Below, piece after piece: positions 54,756 through 63,887 of a DNA stretch of 64,000 nt (positions are counted from its first letter, which is position 1; the number at the start of each line of letters is the position of its first letter). A model generated the notes under the pieces. It ran no database searches and was not told the DNA's origin. It saw nothing but the letters and a program-made list of their open reading frames with translations. Source of the DNA: AcAMD-5 sp044343935 (lineage in GTDB: Bacteria; Actinomycetota; Actinomycetes; S36-B12; UBA5976); the NCBI GenBank assembly GCA_044343935.1, contig JBIJDU010000003.1, positions 6,375 through 70,374 of the forward strand, written 5' to 3'. The translations under genes were made by a program, and so were the position numbers.

Positions 54756-56045
54756 TTATGCTCCTACTCGACCTAAGATCAAATCTGGTTTAGTCACATT
54801 TTGACTATCAGAAATCTCAATTGCATCACTGAGCGCTGAGATTGCTAATTCGAATCTTGCTTCGTCATCACTATGCAGATTTATCATTGTTGCGCCAGCT
54901 GATATCGCCGCTCCCAACTCAATCTCCCAGGTAACTCCGGCTGCTGCCTGCACCGCATCTTCCTTTCGGCTTCGGCCAGCACCAAGTCGCCAAGCGGCGA
55001 TGCCCACCGCTAACGCATCAAATTTAGAAACTACGCCTGTTTTTGATGCAGTTATTTGATGAGTGAATTTTGCCCTGGCTAGTGGTTTAGTTAAGTCGCC
55101 ATGCTGCGCCTTGATCATGGCTTCCCATTTTGCCATCGCTTTGCCATTTTTGAGATTTTCTACTGGGTTTATGCCAGTAATGCCAACTAACTGCAGCATT
55201 TCCGATGCCAGCTCAACCGTTAACGCCACCACGTCAGCTGGACCGCCGCCGTTGAGTACTTCAATTGCTTGGTTTACCTCAAGAGCATTGCCAGCTGCTT
55301 GCCCTAACGGCTGTGCCATGTTGGTCAGCAGCGCCTTGGTTTTAACCCCAGCAGCATTCCCAATCTCAACCATAGTTTTCGCAAGTTCGGTTGCCTGATC
55401 TAAAGTTTTCATAAAGGCACCTGAGCCCACTTTGACATCTAACACCAGCGCAGAAGTTCCTTCTGCAATTTTTTTGCTCATAATTGATGAGGCAATCAGC
55501 GGGATAGCTGGCACTGTGCCAGTGACATCGCGAAGCGCATATAGTTTTTTATCTGCTGGTGCTAAGCCAGCGCCAGCCGCACAAATAACTGCGCCAACTT
55601 GTTGCAGCACCGCCAGCATCTGCGCATTTGTCAGATTTGCTTGCCAACCTGGAATTGATTCCAATTTATCAAGCGTGCCACCAGTATGGCCAAGACCGCG
55701 GCCAGATAGCTGTGGCACGGCGGCACCATATGATGCAACTAATGGCGCTAGTGGCAGCGTGATCATGTCGCCCACGCCGCCAGTTGAATGCTTATCGACA
55801 GTGGGCAGCGCCAAACTGGAAAAATCCAACCGCTCGCCACTGTTGATCATGGCCTGGGTCCAGTCCACTATTTCGCGCATCTGCATGCCATTTAACAAAA
55901 TTGCCATCGCCATTGCGGACATCTGCTCATCGGCCACTACACCTCGGACATAAGCATCGATCATCCAATTTATTTCAGCGGTGGATAGTTGACCAAAATC
56001 GCGTTTAGTTGCGATTAAATCAACCGCGGAAAATGGTTCAATCAT
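54756..56045 (-). CDS. deoA: Thymidine phosphorylase
   Basis: Phosphorolysis of thymidine and deoxyuridine to the base and deoxyribose-1-phosphate. The 429 residues carry KRDFGQLSTAEINWMIDAYVRG, the phosphate site VDKHSTGGVGDMITLPLAPLVAS, the signature SGRGLGHTGGTLDKLESIPG, KKLYALRDVTGTVPAIPLI and KVGSGAFMK. Overlaps cdd by four bases (ATGA). Works after cytidine deaminase and before the mutase/deoC. Homologue of Rv3314c. Confidence 0.96.
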   Translation of the reverse strand: MIEPFSAVDLIATKRDFGQLSTAEINWMIDAYVRGVVADEQMSAMAMAILLNGMQMREIVDWTQAMINSGERLDFSSLALPTVDKHSTGGVGDMITLPLAPLVASYGAAVPQLSGRGLGHTGGTLDKLESIPGWQANLTNAQMLAVLQQVGAVICAAGAGLAPADKKLYALRDVTGTVPAIPLIASSIMSKKIAEGTSALVLDVKVGSGAFMKTLDQATELAKTMVEIGNAAGVKTKALLTNMAQPLGQAAGNALEVNQAIEVLNGGGPADVVALTVELASEMLQLVGITGINPVENLKNGKAMAKWEAMIKAQHGDLTKPLARAKFTHQITASKTGVVSKFDALAVGIAAWRLGAGRSRKEDAVQAAAGVTWEIELGAAISAGATMINLHSDDEARFELAISALSDAIEISDSQNVTKPDLILGRVGA

Positions 56046-56446
56046 GAAGTGCTACGGGTTGCTAAATCATCTGGGCCAAAAGCATCTGGCAGCAGTGTGG
56101 CAAATGCAATTGGTCCGTTGCTGGTCATGAGTTGTAGCGTTCGACCGCCATGTTCCCATAACAATTGTCGGCATCTGCCGCATGGTGCAACTGGTTGCCC
56201 ATCGCTGGCAACTACAACTAGTGCTGCCAACGTGCCGCCGCCCTGTCGTGCCAAATCGCTGACTAAGCCGCACTCGGCACACAATCCAAGACCGTAAGAA
56301 GCATTCTCCACATTACAACCAGTAATCAATCTGCCATCGGTGGTCATTGCAGCCGCGCCAACTGGGAATTTGGAATATGGGCAGTAAGCAAACGCAAGCA
56401 TCTTTCGTGCTTCATCCCAAAGCAAATCCCAATTTATTTCGCTCAT
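56042..56446 (-). CDS. cdd: Cytidine deaminase
   Basis: Tetrameric zinc enzyme converting (deoxy)cytidine to (deoxy)uridine. The 134 residues contain the catalytic LCAECGL (Cys56, Glu58), the second zinc motif PCGRCRQLL (Cys89, Cys92) and NVENASYGLG for substrate. Length normal. Overlaps deoA downstream and the permease gene upstream by four bases each, so import, deamination and phosphorolysis are on one transcript. Confidence 0.96.
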   Translation of the reverse strand: MSEINWDLLWDEARKMLAFAYCPYSKFPVGAAAMTTDGRLITGCNVENASYGLGLCAECGLVSDLARQGGGTLAALVVVASDGQPVAPCGRCRQLLWEHGGRTLQLMTSNGPIAFATLLPDAFGPDDLATRSTS

Positions 56447-57684
56447 TTACTCTCACCTTTGCGATACGGAATGCCATCTGCTGCTGGTGGTCGCAATCGC
56501 TGTGAGGCAAATGCCAGCACTAACAAAGTAGCTAAGTAAGGCGCTACCAGCGCAACTTCACGAGGAAGTTGCGTGGTAACTAAGAACCAACTTATTAAGG
56601 CCGCTGAGATAACACCTAACGCAAACATAGTTTGATAACGCTTGGCTCGAAGCGCGAAAATGGCTAACGCAAATAGCACTAACGCACCAAGTAATACCAC
56701 CGCACGCATCGCGGTGCCGTTGGCGTCACGCAGCTGCAGCGCATCGATATAACCAAATACTGCCGCACCCATTGCGGTGCCACCTGGTCGCCAGTTGCCA
56801 AAGATCATGGTGGCAAGACCAATAAAGCCGCGACCACCAGTTTGACCTTCTCGATATACCCCACTTGCCGCAATCGCTAAAAATGCACCACCAAGGGCAG
56901 CAAGTACACCAGATGTTAATACGCCAATATATTTATACAAATAAACATTGACACCTAATGAATCAGCAGCATGTGGATTTTCACCCACAGATCGAAGACG
57001 CAAGCCAAACGGAGTTCGCCATAAAATATAACTCGTTGCAATAAATAATCCGGCCGCCAACACCGTCAGAATCGATAATCTGAAGAAAACACCGGAGATA
57101 AATCCAGCTATTTCAGAAATCATGAAATAGCCGTCACGGTGAATATCAACTAACGGATCAGATAACGAATCTAAGGTGAATGTTGGAAGTGGTTCAATTG
57201 ATGGTGATTGCGTAGGTCCACCGCCTGGCAAATTTGCGAATGTGATTTTGGCAAAGAACTGAGCAAATCCCAGTCCCAAAATATTCATCGCAGTACCGGC
57301 GATAATTTGATCAACACCAAACGTAATTGTTGCTAACGCAAATATTGCCGCACCAGCTAAGCCAAATCCAATGGCACCAAGCAAGCCAACCCAAGGGCCA
57401 TATTGATAACCGAGCCAGCCGGCACCAAATGTACCCAGAATCATCATTCCCTCAAGTCCAATATTCACCACACCAGCGCGCTCTGCCCACAGGCCGCCTA
57501 ATCCGGCTAAGCCAATTGGCACGGCTAGGCCGAGTGCCGCGGAGATAGTGCCGCGACTGGTTAGATCCAAGACATCAGCCCAGATCCGCACCAGCGAAAG
57601 CGTTGCTAATATCGAAATCGCAATCACAAAGAACTTAACTTTTTTAGATGCGGTGCTGCGCCACACCATTAATGCTGCAGTCAT
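56443..57684 (-). CDS. nupQ: Nucleoside ABC importer permease, NupQ-like
   Basis: Inner-membrane permease of the BmpA-type nucleoside importer. The 413 residues have about ten hydrophobic segments; the core IGLAGLGGLWAERAGVVNIGLEGMM (about 56-80) and SVGENPHAADSLGVNV, with RGFIGLATMIFGNWRPGGTA, are typical for the branched-chain/NupQ fold. The N-terminal 45 residues and C-terminal extension are longer than in Bacillus NupQ. Its ATG overlaps the nupP stop (TAATG). Confidence 0.9.
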   Translation of the reverse strand: MTAALMVWRSTASKKVKFFVIAISILATLSLVRIWADVLDLTSRGTISAALGLAVPIGLAGLGGLWAERAGVVNIGLEGMMILGTFGAGWLGYQYGPWVGLLGAIGFGLAGAAIFALATITFGVDQIIAGTAMNILGLGFAQFFAKITFANLPGGGPTQSPSIEPLPTFTLDSLSDPLVDIHRDGYFMISEIAGFISGVFFRLSILTVLAAGLFIATSYILWRTPFGLRLRSVGENPHAADSLGVNVYLYKYIGVLTSGVLAALGGAFLAIAASGVYREGQTGGRGFIGLATMIFGNWRPGGTAMGAAVFGYIDALQLRDANGTAMRAVVLLGALVLFALAIFALRAKRYQTMFALGVISAALISWFLVTTQLPREVALVAPYLATLLVLAFASQRLRPPAADGIPYRKGESK

Positions 57685-58745
57685 TAATGGCCCGCCGATC
57701 CAACCGCAGCTTGCTGCCGTTTTATCTTGATGCGTCGAGTTACTTCATAGGCAATAACTACGCTTAACACAATGACACCTTGCATAATCACAATAATTTC
57801 ACGTGGCACACCAGTTAGATCCAATATCTGCGCACTGACATCCAAGAACGCCCAAAGTAATGCGCCAAATGCAATACCAACCGGATGGTTTCTCCCTAAC
57901 AGCGCAATTGCAATTCCAGTAAAGCCATAGTTGCCTGGGAAATTAACGGTAAAGGTGTATTGCGCACCAAGCAGTAATGGTAAACCAACCAGACCAGCCA
58001 CTGCACCAGAAAGCAGCATGGCATAAACCGTCATTCGCTTTACGTTTACTCCGCTTGCTACTGCTGCAGTTGGTGACATCCCAACGGCGCGTAGATCAAA
58101 GCCAAATCGAGTTCGGTTCAAGATGTACCAATAACTTACGCCAAGCGCTACCGCGAGGAAGAACATGCCATAGACGGGAATTGGTGCTGAGGGCAAGGTA
58201 AAGCCTGGAATGCGATTCCCTTCTGAAATTATTGGTGTACCTATTACATTTTCAGCTGTTTGAACACCTAATACTGTTGGCGCCATCAGATAAGCAATAA
58301 GTCCAATTGCGATGAAGTTCAACATAATCGTTGAGATAACTTCACTTACTCCGCGCACTACTTTTAGCCAAGCAGCAATGCCTGCCCAAGCAGCACCAAC
58401 TAGCATCGAAATAAAGATAATGATCGGAATTCCCAAGTAACCAGGGAACGTGACATACCCCGCAACCAAAGCGGCAACTGCAGTAGCCAATCTATACTGG
58501 CCGTTCACACCAATGTTGAACAGGTTCATTTTAAAACCAATTGCTACCGCAACCGCGCTGAAATAATAAGTAGTAGCACTGTTAAGGATCAGCGTCATAC
58601 TTCGTGGGGTGGTGGCATAATCAAACATTCGCAAAAATGTGGAGATCGGATTTGCGCCAAATGCCAACAAAATTAACGACGCGAAAATTACTGAAAACAT
58701 CACTGCAAAAAGTGGCGCAAGTAAGGTATCAAGTCGCTTAATCAT
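57684..58745 (-). CDS. nupP: Nucleoside ABC importer permease, NupP-like
   Basis: Second permease of the importer. The 353 residues have about nine to ten membrane segments, with FKMNLFNIGVNGQYRLATAVAAL (about 68-90), GVSEVISTIMLNFIAIGLIAYL and RAVGMSPTAAVASGVNVKRM as conserved cytoplasmic loops. Length and order (nupO-nupP-nupQ) match NupNOPQ and RnsBACD systems. Four bases overlap nupO. It pairs with NupQ to form the channel. Confidence 0.9.
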   Translation of the reverse strand: MIKRLDTLLAPLFAVMFSVIFASLILLAFGANPISTFLRMFDYATTPRSMTLILNSATTYYFSAVAVAIGFKMNLFNIGVNGQYRLATAVAALVAGYVTFPGYLGIPIIIFISMLVGAAWAGIAAWLKVVRGVSEVISTIMLNFIAIGLIAYLMAPTVLGVQTAENVIGTPIISEGNRIPGFTLPSAPIPVYGMFFLAVALGVSYWYILNRTRFGFDLRAVGMSPTAAVASGVNVKRMTVYAMLLSGAVAGLVGLPLLLGAQYTFTVNFPGNYGFTGIAIALLGRNHPVGIAFGALLWAFLDVSAQILDLTGVPREIIVIMQGVIVLSVVIAYEVTRRIKIKRQQAAVGSAGH

Positions 58746-60262
58746 TGCTTTCCAGCCTTAACCGCACCAGTCATCGCATTACCTAACTCTTGTGGTGTAA
58801 CTGTTGCTGGATCGGCATCTGCGACAAATTTTCCACGCAAAATCACTTTGATTGAATCACTCATGCCAATTAATTCATCCAAATCTGCTGAAATTAAAAG
58901 CACTGCTAAACCTTTTTCGCGAGCGGCGCGAAGTTCATCCCAAATTGCCGCTTGCGCACCCACATCAACGCCACGAGTAGGATGCGATGCAACTAGCAAA
59001 ATTGGCTCACCTGACATCTCCCGACCAATAATAAATTTCTGTTGGTTGCCGCCAGATAGCGCACTTGCCAGCACATCAACACTTGGCGTGCGCACGTCAA
59101 ATTCCGAAATAATTCGCTTGGCATCTTCCCGAGCAAGTTTTGGGGTCAATCTAAAGCCCTTGGCATTTGGTATTTGAGTCTGATGGCCTAACATTCGGTT
59201 TTCCCAAAGCGGTGCATCAAGCAGTAGCGCCAATCTGGATCTATCTTCAGGTATGTAAGCAACTCCAAGTTCGCGACGCTTTCTAGTTCCTAGCTCTGAA
59301 ACATCAACCCCATTAATTACAACTTTTCCGGTTGCTGCTTTAGTACCCATAATTGCTTCAACCAATTCAGATTGGCCGTTACCTTCTACCCCAGCAATGC
59401 CAAGAATCTCGCCAGCATGAATTTCAAAGCTTAAATCTGAAATTTCATCTTTACCATCTTTATTGGTAGCAGTGAGCCCGGATACAGAAAGAATAACTTT
59501 GTCAGTAACAGTTGAGCCACGAGTTTCTGGCGTTGGTAGTTCACTACCCACCATTAATTCCGCTAACTCTTCAGCAGTTACTTGTTGAGTCTTGAGATTC
59601 AAGGTCGCAACTGTGGTGCCGCGGCGAATCACGGTAATTTCATCCGCAATTTCTAACACTTCATCAAGCTTATGGCTGATAAACATAATTGTTATGCCTT
59701 CAGCTTTCAGGCCATTTAGTGCCTCAAACAATTCATCAACTTCATGTGGCACTAGAACTGCAGTTGGTTCATCTAAAATCAAAATACGGGCACCTCGATA
59801 GAGCACCTTTAAGATCTCAACTCGTTGCCGGTCACCAACACCTAGATCGCCAACTAGTGCATCAGGATCAATATCTAATCCGTAATTGGTGGAAATTTCT
59901 ACAATTTTATTTCGTGCTGCAGTGAAATCCAACGAACCTGCTTTTCTCGGCTCGCTTCCTAAAACGACATTTTCCAAAACAGTAAAGTTATCCGCCAGCA
60001 TGAAATGTTGGTGCACCATGCCGATACCGACATCAATGGCATCTGATGGTGAGTTAAAAACAATCTCAGTGCCGTTAACTGAAATTGTTCCTTCATCAGC
60101 TTTCTGCATGCCGTAAAGAATCTTCATCAAGGTTGATTTGCCAGCACCATTTTCGCCCACAATGGCATGGACTGTCCCAGATTCAACTTTTAAGTTGATA
60201 TCGCTGTTAGCAATGACTCCCGGAAACCGCTTCCAGATCCCCTGCAATTGAACTGCGAGCAA
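58742..60262 (-). CDS. nupO: Nucleoside ABC importer ATP-binding protein, NupO-like (two ATPase domains)
   Basis: Tandem ATPase. The first domain (1-240) has Walker A VGENGAGKSTLMKI, LGVGDRQRVEI signature and ILILDEPTAVL; the second (about 255-500) has a degenerate Walker A GVEGNGQSEL, signature LSGGNQQKFII and LLVASHPTRGVD, typical of sugar/nucleoside ATPases. I place the start at TTG 60260-60262 because AAGGAG lies seven bases upstream; the ATG at 60286 has no ribosome site and lies in the terminator tract. An attenuator separates it from bmpA. Confidence 0.92.
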   Translation of the reverse strand: MLAVQLQGIWKRFPGVIANSDINLKVESGTVHAIVGENGAGKSTLMKILYGMQKADEGTISVNGTEIVFNSPSDAIDVGIGMVHQHFMLADNFTVLENVVLGSEPRKAGSLDFTAARNKIVEISTNYGLDIDPDALVGDLGVGDRQRVEILKVLYRGARILILDEPTAVLVPHEVDELFEALNGLKAEGITIMFISHKLDEVLEIADEITVIRRGTTVATLNLKTQQVTAEELAELMVGSELPTPETRGSTVTDKVILSVSGLTATNKDGKDEISDLSFEIHAGEILGIAGVEGNGQSELVEAIMGTKAATGKVVINGVDVSELGTRKRRELGVAYIPEDRSRLALLLDAPLWENRMLGHQTQIPNAKGFRLTPKLAREDAKRIISEFDVRTPSVDVLASALSGGNQQKFIIGREMSGEPILLVASHPTRGVDVGAQAAIWDELRAAREKGLAVLLISADLDELIGMSDSIKVILRGKFVADADPATVTPQELGNAMTGAVKAGKQ

Positions 60263-60286
60263 AATCTTTCTCCTTGCTGCCACCAT

Positions 60287-60327
60287 AAAAATAGGCCCGG
60301 ACTGACAATTACGCCAGCCCGAGCCTA
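60287..60327 (-). terminator. Attenuator/terminator between bmpA and nupO
   Basis: On the minus strand a 13-bp stem (60315-60327 with 60292-60304, two G-T pairs) and a 10-base loop are followed by TTTTT (60287-60291). It lies after the bmpA stop and before the nupO ribosome site. Partial termination would give many binding proteins per importer, a common arrangement. Confidence 0.8.
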
Positions 60328-60358
60328 CCGCTAAGCACTCTAAGAATGCTCAGCCAAA

Positions 60359-61408
60359 TTAGTCGAGCGTGCTGCTTACAACGATTTCACCGCTGATGAT
60401 CTTTGCGGCATATTCGTCAGCAACAGTTGCCAATGGGGCAACTGCTGGGTTTGATGATGAGTAACCCACACCTTCACGGCTTAGATCGAAGTTCTGGATA
60501 CCTGATAGTGGTGCACCATCTACCACGCTCTTAATAACTTCGTATACCGAAACATCTACTCGCTTTAGCATTGAGGTGATGATGTTGTCTTTGAACTCAG
60601 CACGTGCTGGTAGCACGTATTCGTCTGAGTCAACACCAATTCCCCAATAGCCAGCAGCAGAGCCACCAGCTGCTGCGATTGCCTGATGCATACCAAGTCC
60701 TGATCCACCAGCTGCTGCGTAAACAATGTCAACGCCGCTGTCGATCATGCCTTCAGTTGCAATCTTGGCGCGGTCTGGTGCATTCCATGCGCTGTTGTCA
60801 CCAGCTGGACCCATGTATGCAACCTGGATCTCAATATCTGGATTTACCGCCTTAGCACCTTGCTCATAACCAGCCTGGAAAGCCTTAATCAAATCGATTT
60901 CCATACCACCAATGAAACCAACTTTGCCTGACTTCGATGCAGTTGCTGCAATTGTTCCGACCAAGAATGAGCCCTGTTCGGCTGCGAAGATCAAACTAGC
61001 AACGTTTGGTGCATCTACCACTGAGTCAACAATTCCAAAAGTGGTGTCTGGGAATTCTGGAGCTACTTCAGCTAGCGCTGCACTATATGCGAAGCCAACT
61101 GCAATAACTGGGTTGTAACCATCTGCGGCAAGCAAACGTAGTCGCTCAGCGCGCTCTGGGTCGCCATCGCTGTCTGCTGCTTCAACTTCATTTACCTCAA
61201 CACCGAATTCAGAAATAGCGCGGTCTACACCGGCTGCAGCTGCATCGTTGAAGGTACCGTCACCACGGCCACCTGAGTCATAGGCCAAACCGACCTTAAC
61301 TACTGGGGCATCAGTGCCAGCATCAGTTGTCTCATCACTGCTTGAACAAGCAGCCAAAACCAATGCACCAGCAAAAAGTACTGATGCAATCTTGATAATC
61401 CTGCGCAA
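60359..61408 (-). CDS. bmpA: BmpA/PnrA-type nucleoside-binding lipoprotein
   Basis: Membrane-anchored receptor of the nucleoside importer. The lipoprotein signal (RRIIKIASVLFAGALVLAAC, lipobox LAAC) is followed by a linker and the BMP domain with KVGLAYDSGGRGDGTFNDAA, VGFAYSAALAEVAPEFPDTTFGIVDSV, AEQGSFLVGTIAA, GKVGFIGGMEI and WGIGVDSDEYVLP. TTG 61406-61408 is preferred because AAGGAG ends six bases before it; ATG 61424-61426, six codons earlier, has no ribosome site. Longer frames would add non-signal sequence. The upstream gap 61409-61544 must hold the promoter; I see no confident hexamers. Confidence 0.9.
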   Translation of the reverse strand: MRRIIKIASVLFAGALVLAACSSSDETTDAGTDAPVVKVGLAYDSGGRGDGTFNDAAAAGVDRAISEFGVEVNEVEAADSDGDPERAERLRLLAADGYNPVIAVGFAYSAALAEVAPEFPDTTFGIVDSVVDAPNVASLIFAAEQGSFLVGTIAATASKSGKVGFIGGMEIDLIKAFQAGYEQGAKAVNPDIEIQVAYMGPAGDNSAWNAPDRAKIATEGMIDSGVDIVYAAAGGSGLGMHQAIAAAGGSAAGYWGIGVDSDEYVLPARAEFKDNIITSMLKRVDVSVYEVIKSVVDGAPLSGIQNFDLSREGVGYSSSNPAVAPLATVADEYAAKIISGEIVVSSTLD

Positions 61409-61544
61409 AGGATTCTCCTTTTTCATATTTTTGATTTGCCACGAAGACCGTAGCTTTGACCGAATTTTATCGAGTTTTAAGGGGTCGATGCATACCCAGA
61501 ACAGCCTCGCTACCGAACTGTTATCAAATCTAGGGTGATTGCTG

Positions 61545-63131
61545 TCACATACTCTCAGCCGGAACGAATTCGCCCCAAACTGAGCGCAGCACCTCGCAGA
61601 TTTCACCCACGGTGGCCATCGCCAAAATCGCCCGCTCCATTGGGTAAAGCAGGTTATCCCCAGATTCTGCGGCGGCCCTCATATCCGTTAACGCCTCGGC
61701 CACTTCCGCTTGATTTCGTTGGCTGCGAATGGTGGCTAAAGATGCCACTTGCTTGGCCTCAATTGCTGGGTCAATTCTGTACGGCTGATATCCCTCAGTG
61801 GACTGATCAGCAAACTGATTAACTCCAACAATGATGCGTTGTTGCGAATCAATTTCCCTGGCAATCTGATAAGCGGATTCTTCAATAATGCGTTTTTGCA
61901 TTCCTTGCTCAATTGCCGATACCGCCCCACCAAGCTGTTCAATTCGATCAATCAAACGTTTAATCTCAGTTTCTAATTCCAACGTCATTGCTTCAACTGC
62001 ATAAGAGCCGGCAAAGGGATCAACGGTGCGAGTGAGATCCGTTTCATGCGCAATCACCTGCTGTGTTCGAAGGGCTAACGTGGCAGCTTTTGCGGTTGGC
62101 AAACCAATTGCTTCATCAAACGAATTCGTGTGCAGTGACTGAGTCCCGCCAAGCACCGCAGCTAATGCTTGAATCGTAACCCGCACTAAATTTACTTCTG
62201 GCTGCTGTGCTGTTAATTGCACACCAGCTGTTTGAGTATGGAACTTAAGTGCAGTTGACTTATCTGACGTGGCACCAAATTCATCTTTCATAATTTGATA
62301 CCAAACTTTTCTTGCTGCGCGAAACTTTGCTACCTCTTCCAACAAAGTGCTGCGCACCACAAAAAAGAAAGAGAGCCGTGGCGCAAACTCATCGACCGCT
62401 AACCCAGCTGAAATTGCTGCTCGAACGTAAGCCATGGCGTTAGCCAAGGTGAAGGCAATTTCTTGCGCTGGCGTCGCACCTGCTTCCGCCATGTGATAAC
62501 CAGAAATCGATATTGTGTTCCAGGCGGGAAGCTCAGCGGCACAGTATTGAAAGATATCTGTGGTTAATCGCATTGAGGGTTTTGGTGGAAAAATGTAGGT
62601 GCCGCGTGCGATGTATTCTTTTAGGACATCGTTTTGAAGTGTGCCAGAAAGCTTTGTTAAATCAGCACCTTGCTCTTGTGCTACCAATTTATACATCAAT
62701 AACAAAATAGCCGCTGGGCTGTTAATTGTCATAGATGTTGAGACTTGATCTAATGAAATCCCAGCAAATAGTCTTCGTATGTCAGCGATAGTGTCTATTG
62801 CAACGCCAACTCGTCCTACTTCACCTTTAGCAAGTGGATGATCGGAGTCGTAACCCATCTGAGTTGGTAAATCAAAAGCCACTGATAATCCAGTAGTACC
62901 CTGCTCGATCAGGTCGCGATAGCGTTGGTTTGATTGATCAGCATCACCAAATCCAGCATATTGCCGCATCGTCCAAGTCCGACCCAAGTACATGTTCGGA
63001 TGGATGCCGCGGGTAAATGGTGGCTTACCTGGCTCGCCTAAATCGCGAGCTGGATCAAACGCTGCTAAATCTGATGCGTCATAAACGGGTTTGATCGGGA
63101 AGTTTGACTGCGAACGAAACCCGTCGCTCAT
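61545..63131 (-). CDS. Methylmalonyl-CoA mutase large subunit (separate B12-domain type)
   Basis: Adenosylcobalamin-dependent isomerisation of methylmalonyl-CoA and succinyl-CoA. The 528 residues have YLGRTWTMRQYAGFGDADQSN, TGLSVAFDLPTQMGYDSDHP, LQNDVLKEYIARGTYIFPP, SISGYHMAEAGATP and GGTQSLHTNSFDEAIGLPT. The protein ends before a B12-binding domain (no DxHxxG), so a separate small subunit must be encoded elsewhere. YAGF in place of YAGY favours methylmalonyl-CoA over isobutyryl-CoA, as I recall. It links the acyl-CoA carboxylase to succinate dehydrogenase, whose genes lie next to it. Confidence 0.9.
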   Translation of the reverse strand: MSDGFRSQSNFPIKPVYDASDLAAFDPARDLGEPGKPPFTRGIHPNMYLGRTWTMRQYAGFGDADQSNQRYRDLIEQGTTGLSVAFDLPTQMGYDSDHPLAKGEVGRVGVAIDTIADIRRLFAGISLDQVSTSMTINSPAAILLLMYKLVAQEQGADLTKLSGTLQNDVLKEYIARGTYIFPPKPSMRLTTDIFQYCAAELPAWNTISISGYHMAEAGATPAQEIAFTLANAMAYVRAAISAGLAVDEFAPRLSFFFVVRSTLLEEVAKFRAARKVWYQIMKDEFGATSDKSTALKFHTQTAGVQLTAQQPEVNLVRVTIQALAAVLGGTQSLHTNSFDEAIGLPTAKAATLALRTQQVIAHETDLTRTVDPFAGSYAVEAMTLELETEIKRLIDRIEQLGGAVSAIEQGMQKRIIEESAYQIAREIDSQQRIIVGVNQFADQSTEGYQPYRIDPAIEAKQVASLATIRSQRNQAEVAEALTDMRAAAESGDNLLYPMERAILAMATVGEICEVLRSVWGEFVPAESM

Positions 63132-63134
63132 AAC

Positions 63135-63887
63135 TTAGCTAGACCTACGCTTAATGGTGCTGCCTAGCCAGCGCACTGGATCATACTTAACATCAACCAC
63201 ACGCTCTTTCATCGGAATTAGCGCGTTATCGGTAATCTTGATGTGCTCTGGGCAAACTTCAGTACAGCATTTAGTAATGTTGCAATAACCCAGACCGTGA
63301 TCCTCTTGTGCAATCCGCTTTCGATCCACCCCATCTAGTGGATGCATGTCCAACTCGGCAATACGCATCAAGAAACGTGGGCCTGAGAATGATTCCTTAT
63401 TCTCTTCGTGGTCGCGAATTACGTGACAGACGTTTTGACACAAGAAGCATTCGATGCATTTACGAAACTCTTGGCTACGCGACACATCCTCTTGCTGCAT
63501 TCGGTATTCACCTGGTGCCAGATCTTTTGGACCTTCAAATGCTGGCACTTCTTGGGCTTTTTTGTAGTTATAGGAGACATCCGTTACTAAATCGCGAATG
63601 ACTGGGAAGGTGCGCATTGGTGAAACCGTTACGGTCTCTTCTGGATCGAACGTGTTCATTCGAGTCATGCACATCAAGCGAGGTTTGCCGTTTACTTCAG
63701 CGCTGCACGAACCGCATTTTCCTGCCTTACAGTTCCATCGAACCGCAAGATCTGGCGCTTCAGTTGCTTGAATTCGGTGGATAACATCAAGCACAACTTC
63801 ACCTTCGTTAACCTCAACTTCGTAATTGGTTAGCGCGCCAGACTTAGCGTTTCCGCGCCAGACCCTGAATTTCGCTCGGTATCCCAT
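63135..63887 (-). CDS. sdhB: Succinate dehydrogenase iron-sulfur subunit
   Basis: Electron-transfer subunit of complex II. The 250 residues have the N-terminal [2Fe-2S] site (RWNCKAGKCGSCSAEVNGKPRLMCMT) and the C-terminal [4Fe-4S] and [3Fe-4S] motifs (CIECFLCQNVCHV; CNITKCCTEVCPEHI). Length and pattern fit the actinobacterial Sdh1-like type with a long linker. Its ATG overlaps the sdhA stop (TAATG) and mutase follows after three bases. Confidence 0.95.
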   Translation of the reverse strand: MGYRAKFRVWRGNAKSGALTNYEVEVNEGEVVLDVIHRIQATEAPDLAVRWNCKAGKCGSCSAEVNGKPRLMCMTRMNTFDPEETVTVSPMRTFPVIRDLVTDVSYNYKKAQEVPAFEGPKDLAPGEYRMQQEDVSRSQEFRKCIECFLCQNVCHVIRDHEENKESFSGPRFLMRIAELDMHPLDGVDRKRIAQEDHGLGYCNITKCCTEVCPEHIKITDNALIPMKERVVDVKYDPVRWLGSTIKRRSS

